Below, piece by piece: positions 16,181 to 25,724 of a stretch of DNA of 48,097 bases. This stretch comes from SZUA-592 sp041556555 (GTDB lineage: Bacteria; Pseudomonadota; Gammaproteobacteria; Eutrophobiales; Eutrophobiaceae): NCBI GenBank assembly GCA_041556555.1, contig JBFFIE010000012.1:1-48097 (forward strand), in the 5' to 3' direction. The position numbers and the translations under genes are program-made. Numbering within the stretch: position 1 is the first letter of the stretch; every line of letters begins with the position of its first letter. Under the pieces are notes generated by a model. The model saw only the letters and a list, made by a program, of their open reading frames with translations, ran no database searches and was not told the DNA's origin.

Positions 16181-18838
16181 ATGACCGATAAGGATAAAGA
16201 CATCGATCCCCAGGAAACGCAGGAATGGCTGGAGGCACTGGACTCCATACTTGAGCGTGAGGGCGTTGAACGTGCCCATTATATTCTTGAACAACTTGTA
16301 GCCAAGGCACGTAAATCCGGCGCCTATCTACCTTTCAGTGCCAATACTGCTTACCTGAATACGATTCCGGCATCAAAGGAAGAGCGCTCACCCGGCGACC
16401 CGGGACTGGAATGGCGAATACGCTCCCTGATTCGCTGGAATGCGATGGCAATGGTGGTCAAGGCCAATCGCAAAAGCAGCGAGCTGGGCGGTCACATCGC
16501 CAGTTTCGCATCCTCTGCAACATTATACGATGTCGGCTTCAACCATTTTTTCCGGGCACCCTCCATGGAAACGGGCGGCGACCTGTTGTTTGTCCAGGGG
16601 CATTCCGCGCCGGGTATTTATGCCCGGGCCTATCTCACCGGCAGCATAACCGCGGAACAGCTGCATCATTTCCGCCAGGAGGTTGATGGCAAGGGCCTGT
16701 CATCCTATCCACACCCCTGGCTGATGCCGGACTACTGGCAATTTTCCACCGTTTCCATGGGCCTGGGGCCGTTAATGGCAATCTACCAGGCAAGATTCAT
16801 GCGTTATCTTGAAAATCGTGGTCTCGTGAATACGGAGGGCAGGAAAGTCTGGGCCTTCATAGGTGACGGCGAGATGGACGAACCGGAATCCATGGGGGGA
16901 ATTGATCTTGCCGCCCGTGAGGGACTTGATAACCTGATCTTTGTAATCAATTGTAACCTCCAACGGCTGGATGGACCGGTACGCGGCAACAGCAAGATCA
17001 TCCAGGAACTCGAGAGAATGTTTCGTGGCGCTGGCTGGAATGTCATCAAGGTGATCTGGGGTTCTTACTGGGACCCCTTGCTTGCCCGTGATACCCATGG
17101 GTTGTTGCAAAAACGCATGGAAGAATGCGTGGACGGTGAATACCAGGCCTTCAAGGCAAACGATGGCAAGTTTGTCCGCGATTATTTCTTCGGCAAGTAT
17201 CCGGAGCTCAAGGCTATGGTGGCCAACATGTCTGATGAGGACATCTGGCGGTTAAACCGGGGCGGGCATGATCCCCACAAAGTCTATGCAGCTTATGCGA
17301 TGGCCGTTAAACACAAGGGGCAACCAACCGTGATACTAGCCAAAACCGTCAAGGGTTATGGCATGGGTGAAGCCGGTGAAGGACAAAACATCACCCATCA
17401 ACAAAAGAAAATGGGTGAGGAGGCACTCAAGGCCTTCCGCGATCGCTTCAACATTCCTATCTCAGATGAGGACATCGCCGACGCACCTTTTTACCGTCCA
17501 CCGGAAGACAGTCCAGAAATCACCTATTTGAAGGAACGCCGGAAGTCACTGGGCGGTTATTTCTTTGGCAACTTCAAGAAGTCACAACCCCTGAAGGTTC
17601 CTCCCATCGATATTCACAAGAAACTACTGGACGGGACCGGTGACCACGAGATCTCAACGACCATGGCCTTTGTCCGCTTACTTGGTGCATTGACCAAGGA
17701 CAAGCAAATTGGCAAACACATCGTGCCGATCGTCCCGGACGAAGCAAGGACCTTCGGGATGGAGGGCATGTTCCGGCAACTGGGTATCTATTCTTCAGTG
17801 GGACAGCTCTATGAACCGGTCGACCATGATCAAATCATGTATTACCGCGAAGACAAACAGGGCCAAATCCTGGAAGAAGGGATAACTGAAGCCGGGGCCT
17901 ATTCATCATGGATTGCCGCGGCGACCGCTTATCGTAACCACGGCATATACATGGTGCCGTTTTATATCTTCTATTCCATGTTCGGCTTCCAGCGTATCGG
18001 CGATCTGATCTGGGCCTCGGGGGACATGCTTTCCCGCGGATTCCTGCTCGGTGGTACCTCTGGCCGTACCACGCTGGCAGGTGAAGGACTGCAACACCAG
18101 GATGGTCACAGCCATCTGGCAGCTTCCACCGTTCCCAACTGCGTCTCCTACGATCCCTGTTTTGCCTATGAGCTCGCCGTCATCATTCAGGATGGATTGA
18201 AACGCATGTATGTCAATCATGAGGATGTCTTTTATTACATCACTGTGATGAATGAAAACTATGTCCATCCGCCCATTCCGAAAGGCGTTGAGGACGGAAT
18301 AGTTCGCGGGATGTACCTGTTTCAAAAATCCGGCAAAAAGAAAAAACAACATATCCGTTTATTAGGTTCAGGTACCATCTTCCGCGAAGTGATCGCGGCC
18401 GCTGAACTTCTGGAGAAAGACTTCTCAGTATCTACCGAAGTTTGGAGCGTCACCAGTTTCAATGAATTAAGACGTAACGGTCTGGATGTACAGCGCTGGA
18501 ACATGTTGCACCCAGAAGAAAAGCCTCGCCAGAGTTACGTGAACAAATGCCTGAAAGGACCCGGCCCGACGGTTGCGGCCACAGATTACATGAAAATCTA
18601 CGCCGATCAGATCCGCGATTTCTTCGAAGGACCGTATATCGTCCTGGGAACTGACGGCTATGGCCGCAGCGATACCCGCAAGCAATTAAGAATGTTTTTC
18701 GAAGTAAATCGTTATTACATTGCTGTTGCTGCATTAAAAGCCCTGGCTGACAGCGATGCGATTTCCAACGAAACTGTGAATAAGGCGATCAGGAAATACG
18801 GGATTGATCCGGAAAAACCCAACCCGCCGACAGTATAG
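16181..18838 (+). CDS. aceE: Pyruvate dehydrogenase E1 component (homodimeric type)
   Basis: Decarboxylates pyruvate with thiamine diphosphate and acetylates the lipoyl group of E2, linking glycolysis to acetyl-CoA. The 885-residue length equals that of the homodimeric gammaproteobacterial enzyme. The TPP-binding motif GDGEMDEPESMGGIDLAAREG through NCNLQRLDGPV lies at about 229-270. Other landmarks are SSATLYDVGFNHFFR at about 112, the catalytic His loop in GEGLQHQDGHSHL at about 640 and the transketolase pyrimidine-binding region. It is the first gene of aceE-aceF-lpd, with only 9 bases to aceF. No aberrations are seen. Confidence 0.97.
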   Translation: MTDKDKDIDPQETQEWLEALDSILEREGVERAHYILEQLVAKARKSGAYLPFSANTAYLNTIPASKEERSPGDPGLEWRIRSLIRWNAMAMVVKANRKSSELGGHIASFASSATLYDVGFNHFFRAPSMETGGDLLFVQGHSAPGIYARAYLTGSITAEQLHHFRQEVDGKGLSSYPHPWLMPDYWQFSTVSMGLGPLMAIYQARFMRYLENRGLVNTEGRKVWAFIGDGEMDEPESMGGIDLAAREGLDNLIFVINCNLQRLDGPVRGNSKIIQELERMFRGAGWNVIKVIWGSYWDPLLARDTHGLLQKRMEECVDGEYQAFKANDGKFVRDYFFGKYPELKAMVANMSDEDIWRLNRGGHDPHKVYAAYAMAVKHKGQPTVILAKTVKGYGMGEAGEGQNITHQQKKMGEEALKAFRDRFNIPISDEDIADAPFYRPPEDSPEITYLKERRKSLGGYFFGNFKKSQPLKVPPIDIHKKLLDGTGDHEISTTMAFVRLLGALTKDKQIGKHIVPIVPDEARTFGMEGMFRQLGIYSSVGQLYEPVDHDQIMYYREDKQGQILEEGITEAGAYSSWIAAATAYRNHGIYMVPFYIFYSMFGFQRIGDLIWASGDMLSRGFLLGGTSGRTTLAGEGLQHQDGHSHLAASTVPNCVSYDPCFAYELAVIIQDGLKRMYVNHEDVFYYITVMNENYVHPPIPKGVEDGIVRGMYLFQKSGKKKKQHIRLLGSGTIFREVIAAAELLEKDFSVSTEVWSVTSFNELRRNGLDVQRWNMLHPEEKPRQSYVNKCLKGPGPTVAATDYMKIYADQIRDFFEGPYIVLGTDGYGRSDTRKQLRMFFEVNRYYIAVAALKALADSDAISNETVNKAIRKYGIDPEKPNPPTV

Positions 18839-18847
18839 AAACCTGGA

Positions 18848-20170
18848 ATGAGCAAACCCACTGAGATAAAGATACCGGATATCGGTGATTTCGAAAACGT
18901 CGAGATCATTGATATCAGTATTTCACCGGGTGATTCCATCAAAAAGGAAGATACGCTGCTGACACTGGAAAGTGACAAGGCCAGCATGGACATTCCCTCG
19001 CCTCTCGCAGGAAAAGTCATTGAGGTCCTGGTCAAGACCGGCGATAAGGCCTCTGAGGGAACACCCGTTGCCTTGATCGAAACATCGGCTGAAGAGAAAA
19101 AGCAGCCGTCCAGTCCGGAACCGGAGACCAAAACGGAAGACAAGACAGCGAAACCGCCCGAAACCGAGCATAGAGCAGAATTGTCGACAATCGCGGAACA
19201 TGGTTATTCACCCCGTCCCGCCCCTGCCACCCCACAAAGCGCAGAAACTGTCGGCAGCAGCTGCTCGGCCAAGGCACATGCCAGCCCGTCCGTGCGGCGC
19301 TTTGCCCGGGAACTGGGTGTAGATCTGGGACTGGTTTACGGCACGGGCCCCAAGGGCCGAATATTAAAGGAGGATATCAAGGCCTTCACCAAGAGCATGC
19401 TGTCTGGAAACAAGCTGTCTTCTACAGGCGCTTTCGCAATGCCCGAGGTGGCGACGGTGGATTTTTCGAAATTTGGTGACATCGAGACGCTGCCACTCAG
19501 TCGCATCAAGCGCCTGGGTGGGCAGCACCTGCATCGGAGCTGGATTACCGTTCCACATGTCACCCAGTTTGACGAAGCAGACATCACTGATCTTGAAGAA
19601 TTCCGCCAATCAAAACTGGATGATGCCGAAGAACAGGGAATAAAACTCACCCTGATCCCTTTCCTGGTCAAGGCCGTAGTCGACGTATTGCAGCAATATC
19701 CCGAATTTAATGCCTCACTCAGTCATGATGGCGAACACATCATCCTTAAAAAATATTTTCATATCGGAGTAGCCGTTAATACAGACGATGGCCTGGTGGT
19801 ACCCGTGATCAAGGACGCAGATAAAAAAGGCCTGTTCCACATTGCAAAAGAACTGGGTGAGCTGGCGCAAAAGGCGCGGGCACAAAAACTGTCACCGTCC
19901 GAATTCCAGGGCGGGTGTTTTACTATCTCCAGTCTTGGCGGAATCGGGGGTACCGGTTTTACGCCTATTATTAACGCCCCGGAAGTGGCCATACTGGGCG
20001 TTGCCAAAGCCGTAATGAAACCAGTCTACATTGATGAAGAACTGGTGCCGAGATTAACTGTCCCGTTTTCCCTGTCGTATGACCATCGGGTAATTGATGG
20101 TGTGGCCGCTGCCCAGTTTACTCGTTTTCTAGGTAGTGTCCTGTCTGACATCCGCCAGATACTGCTCTGA
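18848..20170 (+). CDS. aceF: Dihydrolipoyl acetyltransferase (E2 of pyruvate dehydrogenase)
   Basis: Carries the swinging lipoyl arm and transfers the acetyl group to CoA; forms the core of the pyruvate dehydrogenase complex. The 440 residues contain one N-terminal lipoyl domain (lipoyl Lys in ESDKASMDIPSP, about residue 42), a charged and proline-rich linker, a peripheral subunit-binding domain (SPSVRRFARELGVDLGLVYGTGPKGRILKEDI, about 143-175) and the catalytic acyltransferase domain ending with SYDHRVIDGVAAAQF (HxxxDG active site). E. coli E2 has three lipoyl domains. Here there is one, and a second lipoyl domain of near-identical sequence is fused to the Lpd encoded next. Confidence 0.95.
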   Translation: MSKPTEIKIPDIGDFENVEIIDISISPGDSIKKEDTLLTLESDKASMDIPSPLAGKVIEVLVKTGDKASEGTPVALIETSAEEKKQPSSPEPETKTEDKTAKPPETEHRAELSTIAEHGYSPRPAPATPQSAETVGSSCSAKAHASPSVRRFARELGVDLGLVYGTGPKGRILKEDIKAFTKSMLSGNKLSSTGAFAMPEVATVDFSKFGDIETLPLSRIKRLGGQHLHRSWITVPHVTQFDEADITDLEEFRQSKLDDAEEQGIKLTLIPFLVKAVVDVLQQYPEFNASLSHDGEHIILKKYFHIGVAVNTDDGLVVPVIKDADKKGLFHIAKELGELAQKARAQKLSPSEFQGGCFTISSLGGIGGTGFTPIINAPEVAILGVAKAVMKPVYIDEELVPRLTVPFSLSYDHRVIDGVAAAQFTRFLGSVLSDIRQILL

Positions 20171-20177
20171 TCATTTT

Positions 20178-21902
20178 ATGCCTGATTCAATGGAAATCCG
20201 CGTTCCTGATATCGGCGATTTTGAATCGGTCGAGGTCATTGATGTTCTTGTCAGTGCGGGTGATACCGTAGCAAAGGATGACTCTCTTATCACTCTGGAG
20301 AGCGACAAGGCCAGCATGGACATCCCCAGCCCTGCAGCCGGTACCGTCAAAAGCGTTCACATCAAGACCGGCGACCGCGTCTCGAAGGGTAGCCTGATCC
20401 TCACCCTGGAAAAACCGGCGAGCGAAAAAATCAAGTCAAGCAAAACCGATGGTATATCCAAGAGTGATCCAGTGGATGCGACACCCGGTGAGTCTGACTT
20501 GCATGCTGATGTTGTTGTGCTTGGTGCCGGACCGGGTGGTTACACAGCCGCATTTCGTGCTGCGGATCTGGGCAAGAAGACGATCCTTGTTGAACGGTAT
20601 CCGACTCTCGGTGGGGTTTGTCTGAATGTGGGTTGTATTCCTTCCAAGTCCTTGTTGCATGTGGCCAATGTGATCACCGAGATCCAGGATCTGAAAACAC
20701 ATGGTATCGACCTGGGTAATTGCAATGCAGACCACAAGGCTATTCGTAAATGGACCGAGACTGTCGTCGGTAAGCTAACCGGCGGATTGGCGCAAATGGC
20801 CAAACAACGCAAAGTTCAGGTCATACAGGGCACTGGAAAATTCAGCTCGGCAAATTCGATCAATATTACTAACGATAGAAACCAATCCAGGACGATTACT
20901 TTTGATCATGCCATTATCGCGGTCGGTTCTCGGCCCGCCATGATCCCGGGCGTGCCGGACGATCCCCGTATACTGGATTCGACCTCGGCGTTAAATCTCG
21001 AATCCATTCCGGAACGTTTGCTGGTTATTGGTGGCGGTATCATCGGACTGGAAATGGCAGATGTTTACTTTGCCCTGGGCAGCAAGATCACAGTTGTTGA
21101 AATGCTGGATTCCCTGATCAGCGATTGTGACCATGACATTGTCAGTCCCTTACAGAAACGCATCAGCAAGCAATACGAAAATATTTATCTGAATACTTCA
21201 GTTGAATCGATCACGGCCGGGAAGAAAACGATCGAAGTCACATTTACCGGAAAAGATGCGCCGGAAAAGGACAAGTTCGATGCCGTGTTGGTTGCCGTGG
21301 GACGCCGTTCAAACGGCGATCGGATTGGCGCCGACAAGGCCGGTGTCACTATCGATAAAATGGGTTTTATCAGCGTCGACGATCAGCAACGCACCAATGT
21401 ATCGCATATCTATGCCATTGGAGACATCACCGGGCAACCCATGCTGGCACACAAGGCAAGCCACGAAGGCAAACTTGCTGCCGAGGTCATTGCGGGTCAC
21501 CGCCGGGGCTTTGATAACCGGGTGATTCCCTCCGTGGCCTATACCAATCCAGAGGTCGCCTGGGTTGGGATGACCGAGAACGAGGCCAGGAGCAAGAACA
21601 TTGACTACGGCAAGGGTGTCTTCCCCTGGGCGGCCAGCGGTCGGTCGCTGTCTCTGGGTCGTAATGAGGGTTTAACCAAGATCATCTTTGAAAAGGACAC
21701 ACACCGCATTATTGGCGCAGCCATCGTTGGTCCCAATGCCGGCGATCTCATTGCCGAATGCACATTGGCCATTGAAATGGGTGCCGATGCCACAGACATT
21801 GGATTGACGATCCATCCACATCCCACCTTGTCTGAAACTGTTGGTTTTGCGGCTGAAATATTCGAGGGAACAATAACAGACCTCTATATTCCAAAAAAAT
21901 AA
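20178..21902 (+). CDS. lpd: Dihydrolipoyl dehydrogenase with N-terminal lipoyl domain (E3)
   Basis: Reoxidises dihydrolipoyl groups using FAD and NAD+. The about 574-residue protein is longer than standalone Lpd (about 470) because residues 1-80 are a lipoyl domain (IRVPDIGDFESVEVIDVLVSAGD, lipoyl Lys in ESDKASMDIPSP). After a short linker come the FAD motif VVVLGAGPGGYTAAFRAADLG, the redox disulfide GGVCLNVGCIPSKSLL, the NAD motif VIGGGIIGLEMA and the catalytic HPHPTLSE near the end. I chose the ATG at 20178 by homology; an in-frame upstream start would run back into aceF. It follows aceF by 7 bases. Confidence 0.95.
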   Translation: MPDSMEIRVPDIGDFESVEVIDVLVSAGDTVAKDDSLITLESDKASMDIPSPAAGTVKSVHIKTGDRVSKGSLILTLEKPASEKIKSSKTDGISKSDPVDATPGESDLHADVVVLGAGPGGYTAAFRAADLGKKTILVERYPTLGGVCLNVGCIPSKSLLHVANVITEIQDLKTHGIDLGNCNADHKAIRKWTETVVGKLTGGLAQMAKQRKVQVIQGTGKFSSANSINITNDRNQSRTITFDHAIIAVGSRPAMIPGVPDDPRILDSTSALNLESIPERLLVIGGGIIGLEMADVYFALGSKITVVEMLDSLISDCDHDIVSPLQKRISKQYENIYLNTSVESITAGKKTIEVTFTGKDAPEKDKFDAVLVAVGRRSNGDRIGADKAGVTIDKMGFISVDDQQRTNVSHIYAIGDITGQPMLAHKASHEGKLAAEVIAGHRRGFDNRVIPSVAYTNPEVAWVGMTENEARSKNIDYGKGVFPWAASGRSLSLGRNEGLTKIIFEKDTHRIIGAAIVGPNAGDLIAECTLAIEMGADATDIGLTIHPHPTLSETVGFAAEIFEGTITDLYIPKK

Positions 21903-21912
21903 CCGGCAGCTC

Positions 21913-22383
21913 ATGAATAAATCAAGCCCACCGGAAGCCCGATTTTCGATTAATCTCATTGTCAATAATAAAAATGAACTTCTGTTATTGAAACGCAGTG
22001 ACAAGCTGGGACTGGGGCCCGGTAAATGGGGTTTCCCCGCTGGCCATATCCAGACAAGTGAGTCACCCAAACAATGTGCATTCAGGGAGTTGAATGAAGA
22101 AATAGGCACAAACACATCACTTGAACTCGTTCGCAGTCTCGGACCGGTCCGTGATAGCTTTTATGGTGGTATCTATGAGGTTTACCTGTTTCAGTTTCAC
22201 TGGTTCGGAGGTGAAATCATACTGAACCATGAACATACTGAATTCGCCTGGGTCGCACCCGAAGACTATAATATTTACGATGTCATGCCCGGACTTGATG
22301 AAGACATCGCATTGTTAAATCTCTGGCCCATAAAATATCTTGACCGCAACAAGTTGCCGGTACACTTATTACCGGATTCATGA
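21913..22383 (+). CDS. Nudix hydrolase
   Basis: Hydrolyses a nucleoside-diphosphate-linked substrate; the exact one is unknown. The 156 residues carry a full Nudix box, GHIQTSESPKQCAFRELNEEIG (split here as GHIQTSESPKQ and CAFRELNEEIG), with the RELNEE metal-binding core at about 58-63. It lacks extra domains. It follows lpd by 10 bases and overlaps the next gene, an alpha/beta hydrolase, by 4 bases (ATGA), so it probably rides on the aceE operon transcript or a downstream one. Confidence 0.85.
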   Translation: MNKSSPPEARFSINLIVNNKNELLLLKRSDKLGLGPGKWGFPAGHIQTSESPKQCAFRELNEEIGTNTSLELVRSLGPVRDSFYGGIYEVYLFQFHWFGGEIILNHEHTEFAWVAPEDYNIYDVMPGLDEDIALLNLWPIKYLDRNKLPVHLLPDS

Positions 22384-23153
22384 CGGTTGACCTGCATTTC
22401 AATCGCTTTGGCGATGGACCAGCCGTCATGATATTGCATGGCCTGTTTGGCTCTTCCCGTAACTGGCAAAGCATGGCCAAAAAACTTGCCGATCAATACT
22501 GTGTATATACGGTTGATCTGCGCAATCATGGACTATCCGGCAGTGCTGAGTCGATGAGTTACCCGGAGATGGCCAATGACGTAGTTCAGTTGATAAGGCG
22601 GCTTTATCTCGATCAAATTGTCCTGGTCGGACACAGTATGGGTGGCAAGGTTGCCATGCAGACTGCCCTGAGTCACCCTGAAATTGTTTGCAAAATCACA
22701 ATACTTGATATCGCTCCGGTTGCCTATGCCCATCGATATGGCAAATTGTTCACTGTCATGAAACAGCTGCCGGTTGACGAAATCAAAAGCCGGCAGGAAG
22801 CAGAAACCTGGCTCAATGCGCAAGTTGATGATTTGTTATTGACCCGTTTCTTATTGCAAAACCTGGTTCGGGAAGAGGTAGGTTTTGACTGGCGTATCAA
22901 TATCGAAACCATACAGAATAACATTGAAATCATCAGTGGCTTCCCGAAGATAGATAAAATGTTGACCTATCCAAATCCGGCACTGTTCCTTGGAGGAGCC
23001 AATTCCCATTTACTCCAGGAAAAATATCATCCCCTGATAAGGAAACATTTTCCTTCCGCCGAGATCCATCTCCTGGAAAACGCCGGTCACCTGTTGCACG
23101 TCGAGCAACCTGACCTGGTCGAGGATCTTTTGCGGGCGTTTCTTTGCCGCTGA
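22380..23153 (+). CDS. Alpha/beta-hydrolase (YbfF-like esterase)
   Basis: A soluble alpha/beta-fold hydrolase of 257 residues. The oxyanion and opening motif is MILHGLFGSSRNWQ (about 17-30), the strand-turn VDLRNHGLSG is typical of the YbfF group, the nucleophile elbow VGHSMGGKVAM places the catalytic Ser at 86, and the catalytic His lies in ENAGHLLHVEQP near the C-terminus. The physiological ester is unknown; the E. coli relative YbfF acts on short acyl and acyl-CoA esters. It overlaps the Nudix gene by 4 bases. Confidence 0.85.
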   Translation: MTVDLHFNRFGDGPAVMILHGLFGSSRNWQSMAKKLADQYCVYTVDLRNHGLSGSAESMSYPEMANDVVQLIRRLYLDQIVLVGHSMGGKVAMQTALSHPEIVCKITILDIAPVAYAHRYGKLFTVMKQLPVDEIKSRQEAETWLNAQVDDLLLTRFLLQNLVREEVGFDWRINIETIQNNIEIISGFPKIDKMLTYPNPALFLGGANSHLLQEKYHPLIRKHFPSAEIHLLENAGHLLHVEQPDLVEDLLRAFLCR

Positions 23154-23176
23154 AAACCACCACGATATTTCAGCCC

Positions 23177-23205
23177 TTCACGGCGCGGCGCTCTGCCGTT
23201 ACACT
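23177..23205 (+). promoter_or_regulatory. Predicted sigma-70 promoter of argG
   Basis: TTCACG (23177-23182) and TACACT (23200-23205) are separated by 17 bases, giving a start near 23212, about 27 bases before argG. No clear ARG box is visible. Confidence 0.4.
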
Positions 23206-23238
23206 AGCAGCCTTTTTACAGCCTAATGGAAGCATTCG

Positions 23239-24453
23239 ATGTCCAACAAGAAAATCAGCAAGGTGGTACTTGCCTATTCGGGCGGTCTGGACACCTCTGT
23301 GATCCTGGTCTGGCTCAGGGAACATTATGACTGCGAGGTCGTGACATTCACCGCTGATATTGGCCAGGGTGAGGAACTGGAACCGGCACGGCAGAAGGCC
23401 CAGAAACTCGGCGTAAAGGAAATCTTCATCGAGGATCTGAAAGAGGAATATGTCCGGGATTTCGTCTTTCCCATGTTCCGTGCCAATACCCTCTATGAAG
23501 GCGAGTACCTGCTCGGAACCTCGATCGCGCGGCCCCTGATTGCCAAGCAGCTGGTGGAGATTGCGAAACAAACCGGTGCGGATACCGTTGCCCATGGTGC
23601 GACAGGCAAGGGCAATGACCAGGTGCGGTTTGAACTGGGTGCCTATGCCCTGAATCCGGATATCCGTGTCATCGCCCCATGGCGCGAATGGGACCTCAAT
23701 TCCCGGGAGAAGCTGCTGGCCTATGCGGAGAAACATAACATACCGATTGAAGCCAAGCGTAAGGGGGGCTCTCCTTATTCCATGGATGCCAACCTTCTGC
23801 ATATTTCCTATGAAGGTGGTGTGCTGGAAGATCCATGGTCAGAACCGGAAGCTGATATGTGGCGCTGGAGTGTGGCACCCGAGGACGCCCCTGATAAAGC
23901 AGAAACCATTGAATTGACCTATAAGCAGGGTGATATCACCGCCATTAACGGTGAGACCATGTCACCTGCCACAGTGCTTGCCGCCCTGAATAAACTGGGC
24001 GGCCGTCACGGTATTGGCCGGACTGATATTGTCGAAAATCGCTACGTGGGTATGAAATCAAGAGGTTGTTATGAAACACCCGGTGGTAGCATCATGTTGA
24101 AAGCGCATCGTGCCATTGAATCCATTACCCTGGATCGGGAACTGACCCATCTCAAGGATGAATTGATGCCACGCTATGCCAGCCTGATTTACAACGGCTA
24201 CTGGTGGAGCCCGGAGCGTGAAGCCCTGCAAGTCTTGATCGACAAAACCCAGGAGATGGTTAATGGTGTGGTCAGGTTAAAACTCTACAAGGGTAATATC
24301 ATCATTACCGGTCGCAAATCAGATACGGACAGCCTGTTCGATGCGACTATCGCTACATTCGAGGACGATGCTGGTAGTTATGATCAGAAGGATGCGGAAG
24401 GGTTCATCAAACTTAATGCCTTGCGTTTACGTATCCGGAATCGCGGGCGATAG
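23239..24453 (+). CDS. argG: Argininosuccinate synthase
   Basis: Condenses citrulline and aspartate with ATP to argininosuccinate, the second-last step of arginine synthesis. The 404-residue length matches the common bacterial type. The PP-loop AYSGGLDTSVILVWL is at about 13-27, with the nucleotide and citrulline-binding blocks VAHGATGKGNDQVRFE and GGSPYSMDANLLHISYEGG. The gene stands alone behind its own predicted promoter, 22 kb away from argE-argA. It is convergent with the antiporter gene, with only 3 bases between stops. Confidence 0.97.
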   Translation: MSNKKISKVVLAYSGGLDTSVILVWLREHYDCEVVTFTADIGQGEELEPARQKAQKLGVKEIFIEDLKEEYVRDFVFPMFRANTLYEGEYLLGTSIARPLIAKQLVEIAKQTGADTVAHGATGKGNDQVRFELGAYALNPDIRVIAPWREWDLNSREKLLAYAEKHNIPIEAKRKGGSPYSMDANLLHISYEGGVLEDPWSEPEADMWRWSVAPEDAPDKAETIELTYKQGDITAINGETMSPATVLAALNKLGGRHGIGRTDIVENRYVGMKSRGCYETPGGSIMLKAHRAIESITLDRELTHLKDELMPRYASLIYNGYWWSPEREALQVLIDKTQEMVNGVVRLKLYKGNIIITGRKSDTDSLFDATIATFEDDAGSYDQKDAEGFIKLNALRLRIRNRGR

Positions 24454-24456
24454 TAG

Positions 24457-25698
24457 TTATGCCTTATCCAGTTTCAATACCTTGATGACAGGTGGCATTG
24501 TAGTCGTCTGAACAAACAGGGTAAATAGAACGACACCATATGCTATCGATTGAATGGTGTACCAGTAATCGAGTGACAATGGTAAAGACAGGGCCAAGGC
24601 CAGTGTCACTGTTCCCCTGACCCCACCCCAGGCCAGCAGGAATTGTTCAGTCAATCTCACCGGCATCACGACAGGTAAACGGTTTATTACTGGAAAGGCA
24701 AAAAACAGCGAGATAAACCTCGCGCCCAAGACTGAGCCTATCCCGATCAGCATCGCCAACCACTGGTCTGCAAACATTGTCCAGGTGATCGTAATACCCG
24801 CCAGAAGAAAAATTAATGCCCCGGCAACAGTGGCAAGAAAATCAAACGTACGATCCATTGATTCATGTTCGGCCTGTTTATCAGCATGTTGTCCTGTCAC
24901 TCCAGGCACCAGCCCGGCTATTAATACCGCCATGACACCGGATAAACCAAGGATTTCCTCCGCCAGAATAAACACAAAATACACGCTTGCCACAGTAACC
25001 ATCAGTTTCAGGTTGATATCATTCAACAGGCGATTGAAAAACCGCATCAATAAACCGGCCATAACACCGACCGCTATACCACCTAGAAATACTGAAAGGA
25101 AATGCAGGCACGTCATTAAAATATTTCCGCTAACGCTCATTGGTGATTCAGGCATGGTCAGTTCCAGCAAGGCAGCAAACAGGACGATAGCCGTTGCGTC
25201 ATTAAACAGACTTTCACCTTCCAGCAGGATTCCTGGGCGTGCAGAAAGATTCATTTTTTCAAAAACCGCTATGACAGCTGCAGGATCAGTTGCTGACAGC
25301 AATGCTCCGGCCAGGAGGGCGGCAACCCAGGGGAACCCCTGGGGATACGCAATGCCGAAGTAAAGACCGGCAGCAATCAATGCCGTAGATACCAACATAA
25401 GCGGTATCGCGAGCATTAATATGATCACCAGGTTCTGACGCAGTAACTTCAGATCCATTTCCAGTGCCGACTGGAAGATCAGTATCGGCAAAATTAAATA
25501 GAATATGATTGTAGGAAAATTTTGCCAATGAATTCCGGTATCAATGTCCAGCAGTCGTGTTGCAATTTCCGAACAAACAAAACCTGTGATGATCAAAACC
25601 ACAGGAAACGGGAGAAATAACTTTTCAGAAACTGGTTTGACAAGGGCTGCCACAGGTAACAGCGCCAGAAGAAACAGGGCTGTATTCACTTCACCCAT
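24457..25698 (-). CDS. Na+(K+)/H+ antiporter, CPA1 family
   Basis: A 413-residue inner-membrane protein with about 11-12 hydrophobic helices. Conserved CPA1 elements are ALLSATDPAAVIAVFE (about 135) with the ion-binding Asp, LLEGESLFNDATAIVLF (about 158) with the ND pair, and LAWGGVRGTVTLALALSLP (about 350) with the conserved Arg. The long cytoplasmic C-terminal domain of some relatives is absent, so this is the short NhaP-like form. It lies 26 bases downstream of the DoxX-like gene on the same strand and could be on the tail of the HvfA operon. A functional link to it is unproven. Confidence 0.88.
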   Translation of the reverse strand: MGEVNTALFLLALLPVAALVKPVSEKLFLPFPVVLIITGFVCSEIATRLLDIDTGIHWQNFPTIIFYLILPILIFQSALEMDLKLLRQNLVIILMLAIPLMLVSTALIAAGLYFGIAYPQGFPWVAALLAGALLSATDPAAVIAVFEKMNLSARPGILLEGESLFNDATAIVLFAALLELTMPESPMSVSGNILMTCLHFLSVFLGGIAVGVMAGLLMRFFNRLLNDINLKLMVTVASVYFVFILAEEILGLSGVMAVLIAGLVPGVTGQHADKQAEHESMDRTFDFLATVAGALIFLLAGITITWTMFADQWLAMLIGIGSVLGARFISLFFAFPVINRLPVVMPVRLTEQFLLAWGGVRGTVTLALALSLPLSLDYWYTIQSIAYGVVLFTLFVQTTTMPPVIKVLKLDKA

Positions 25699-25724
25699 AA
25701 TCCAGACTATCCAAAATATCCAAA

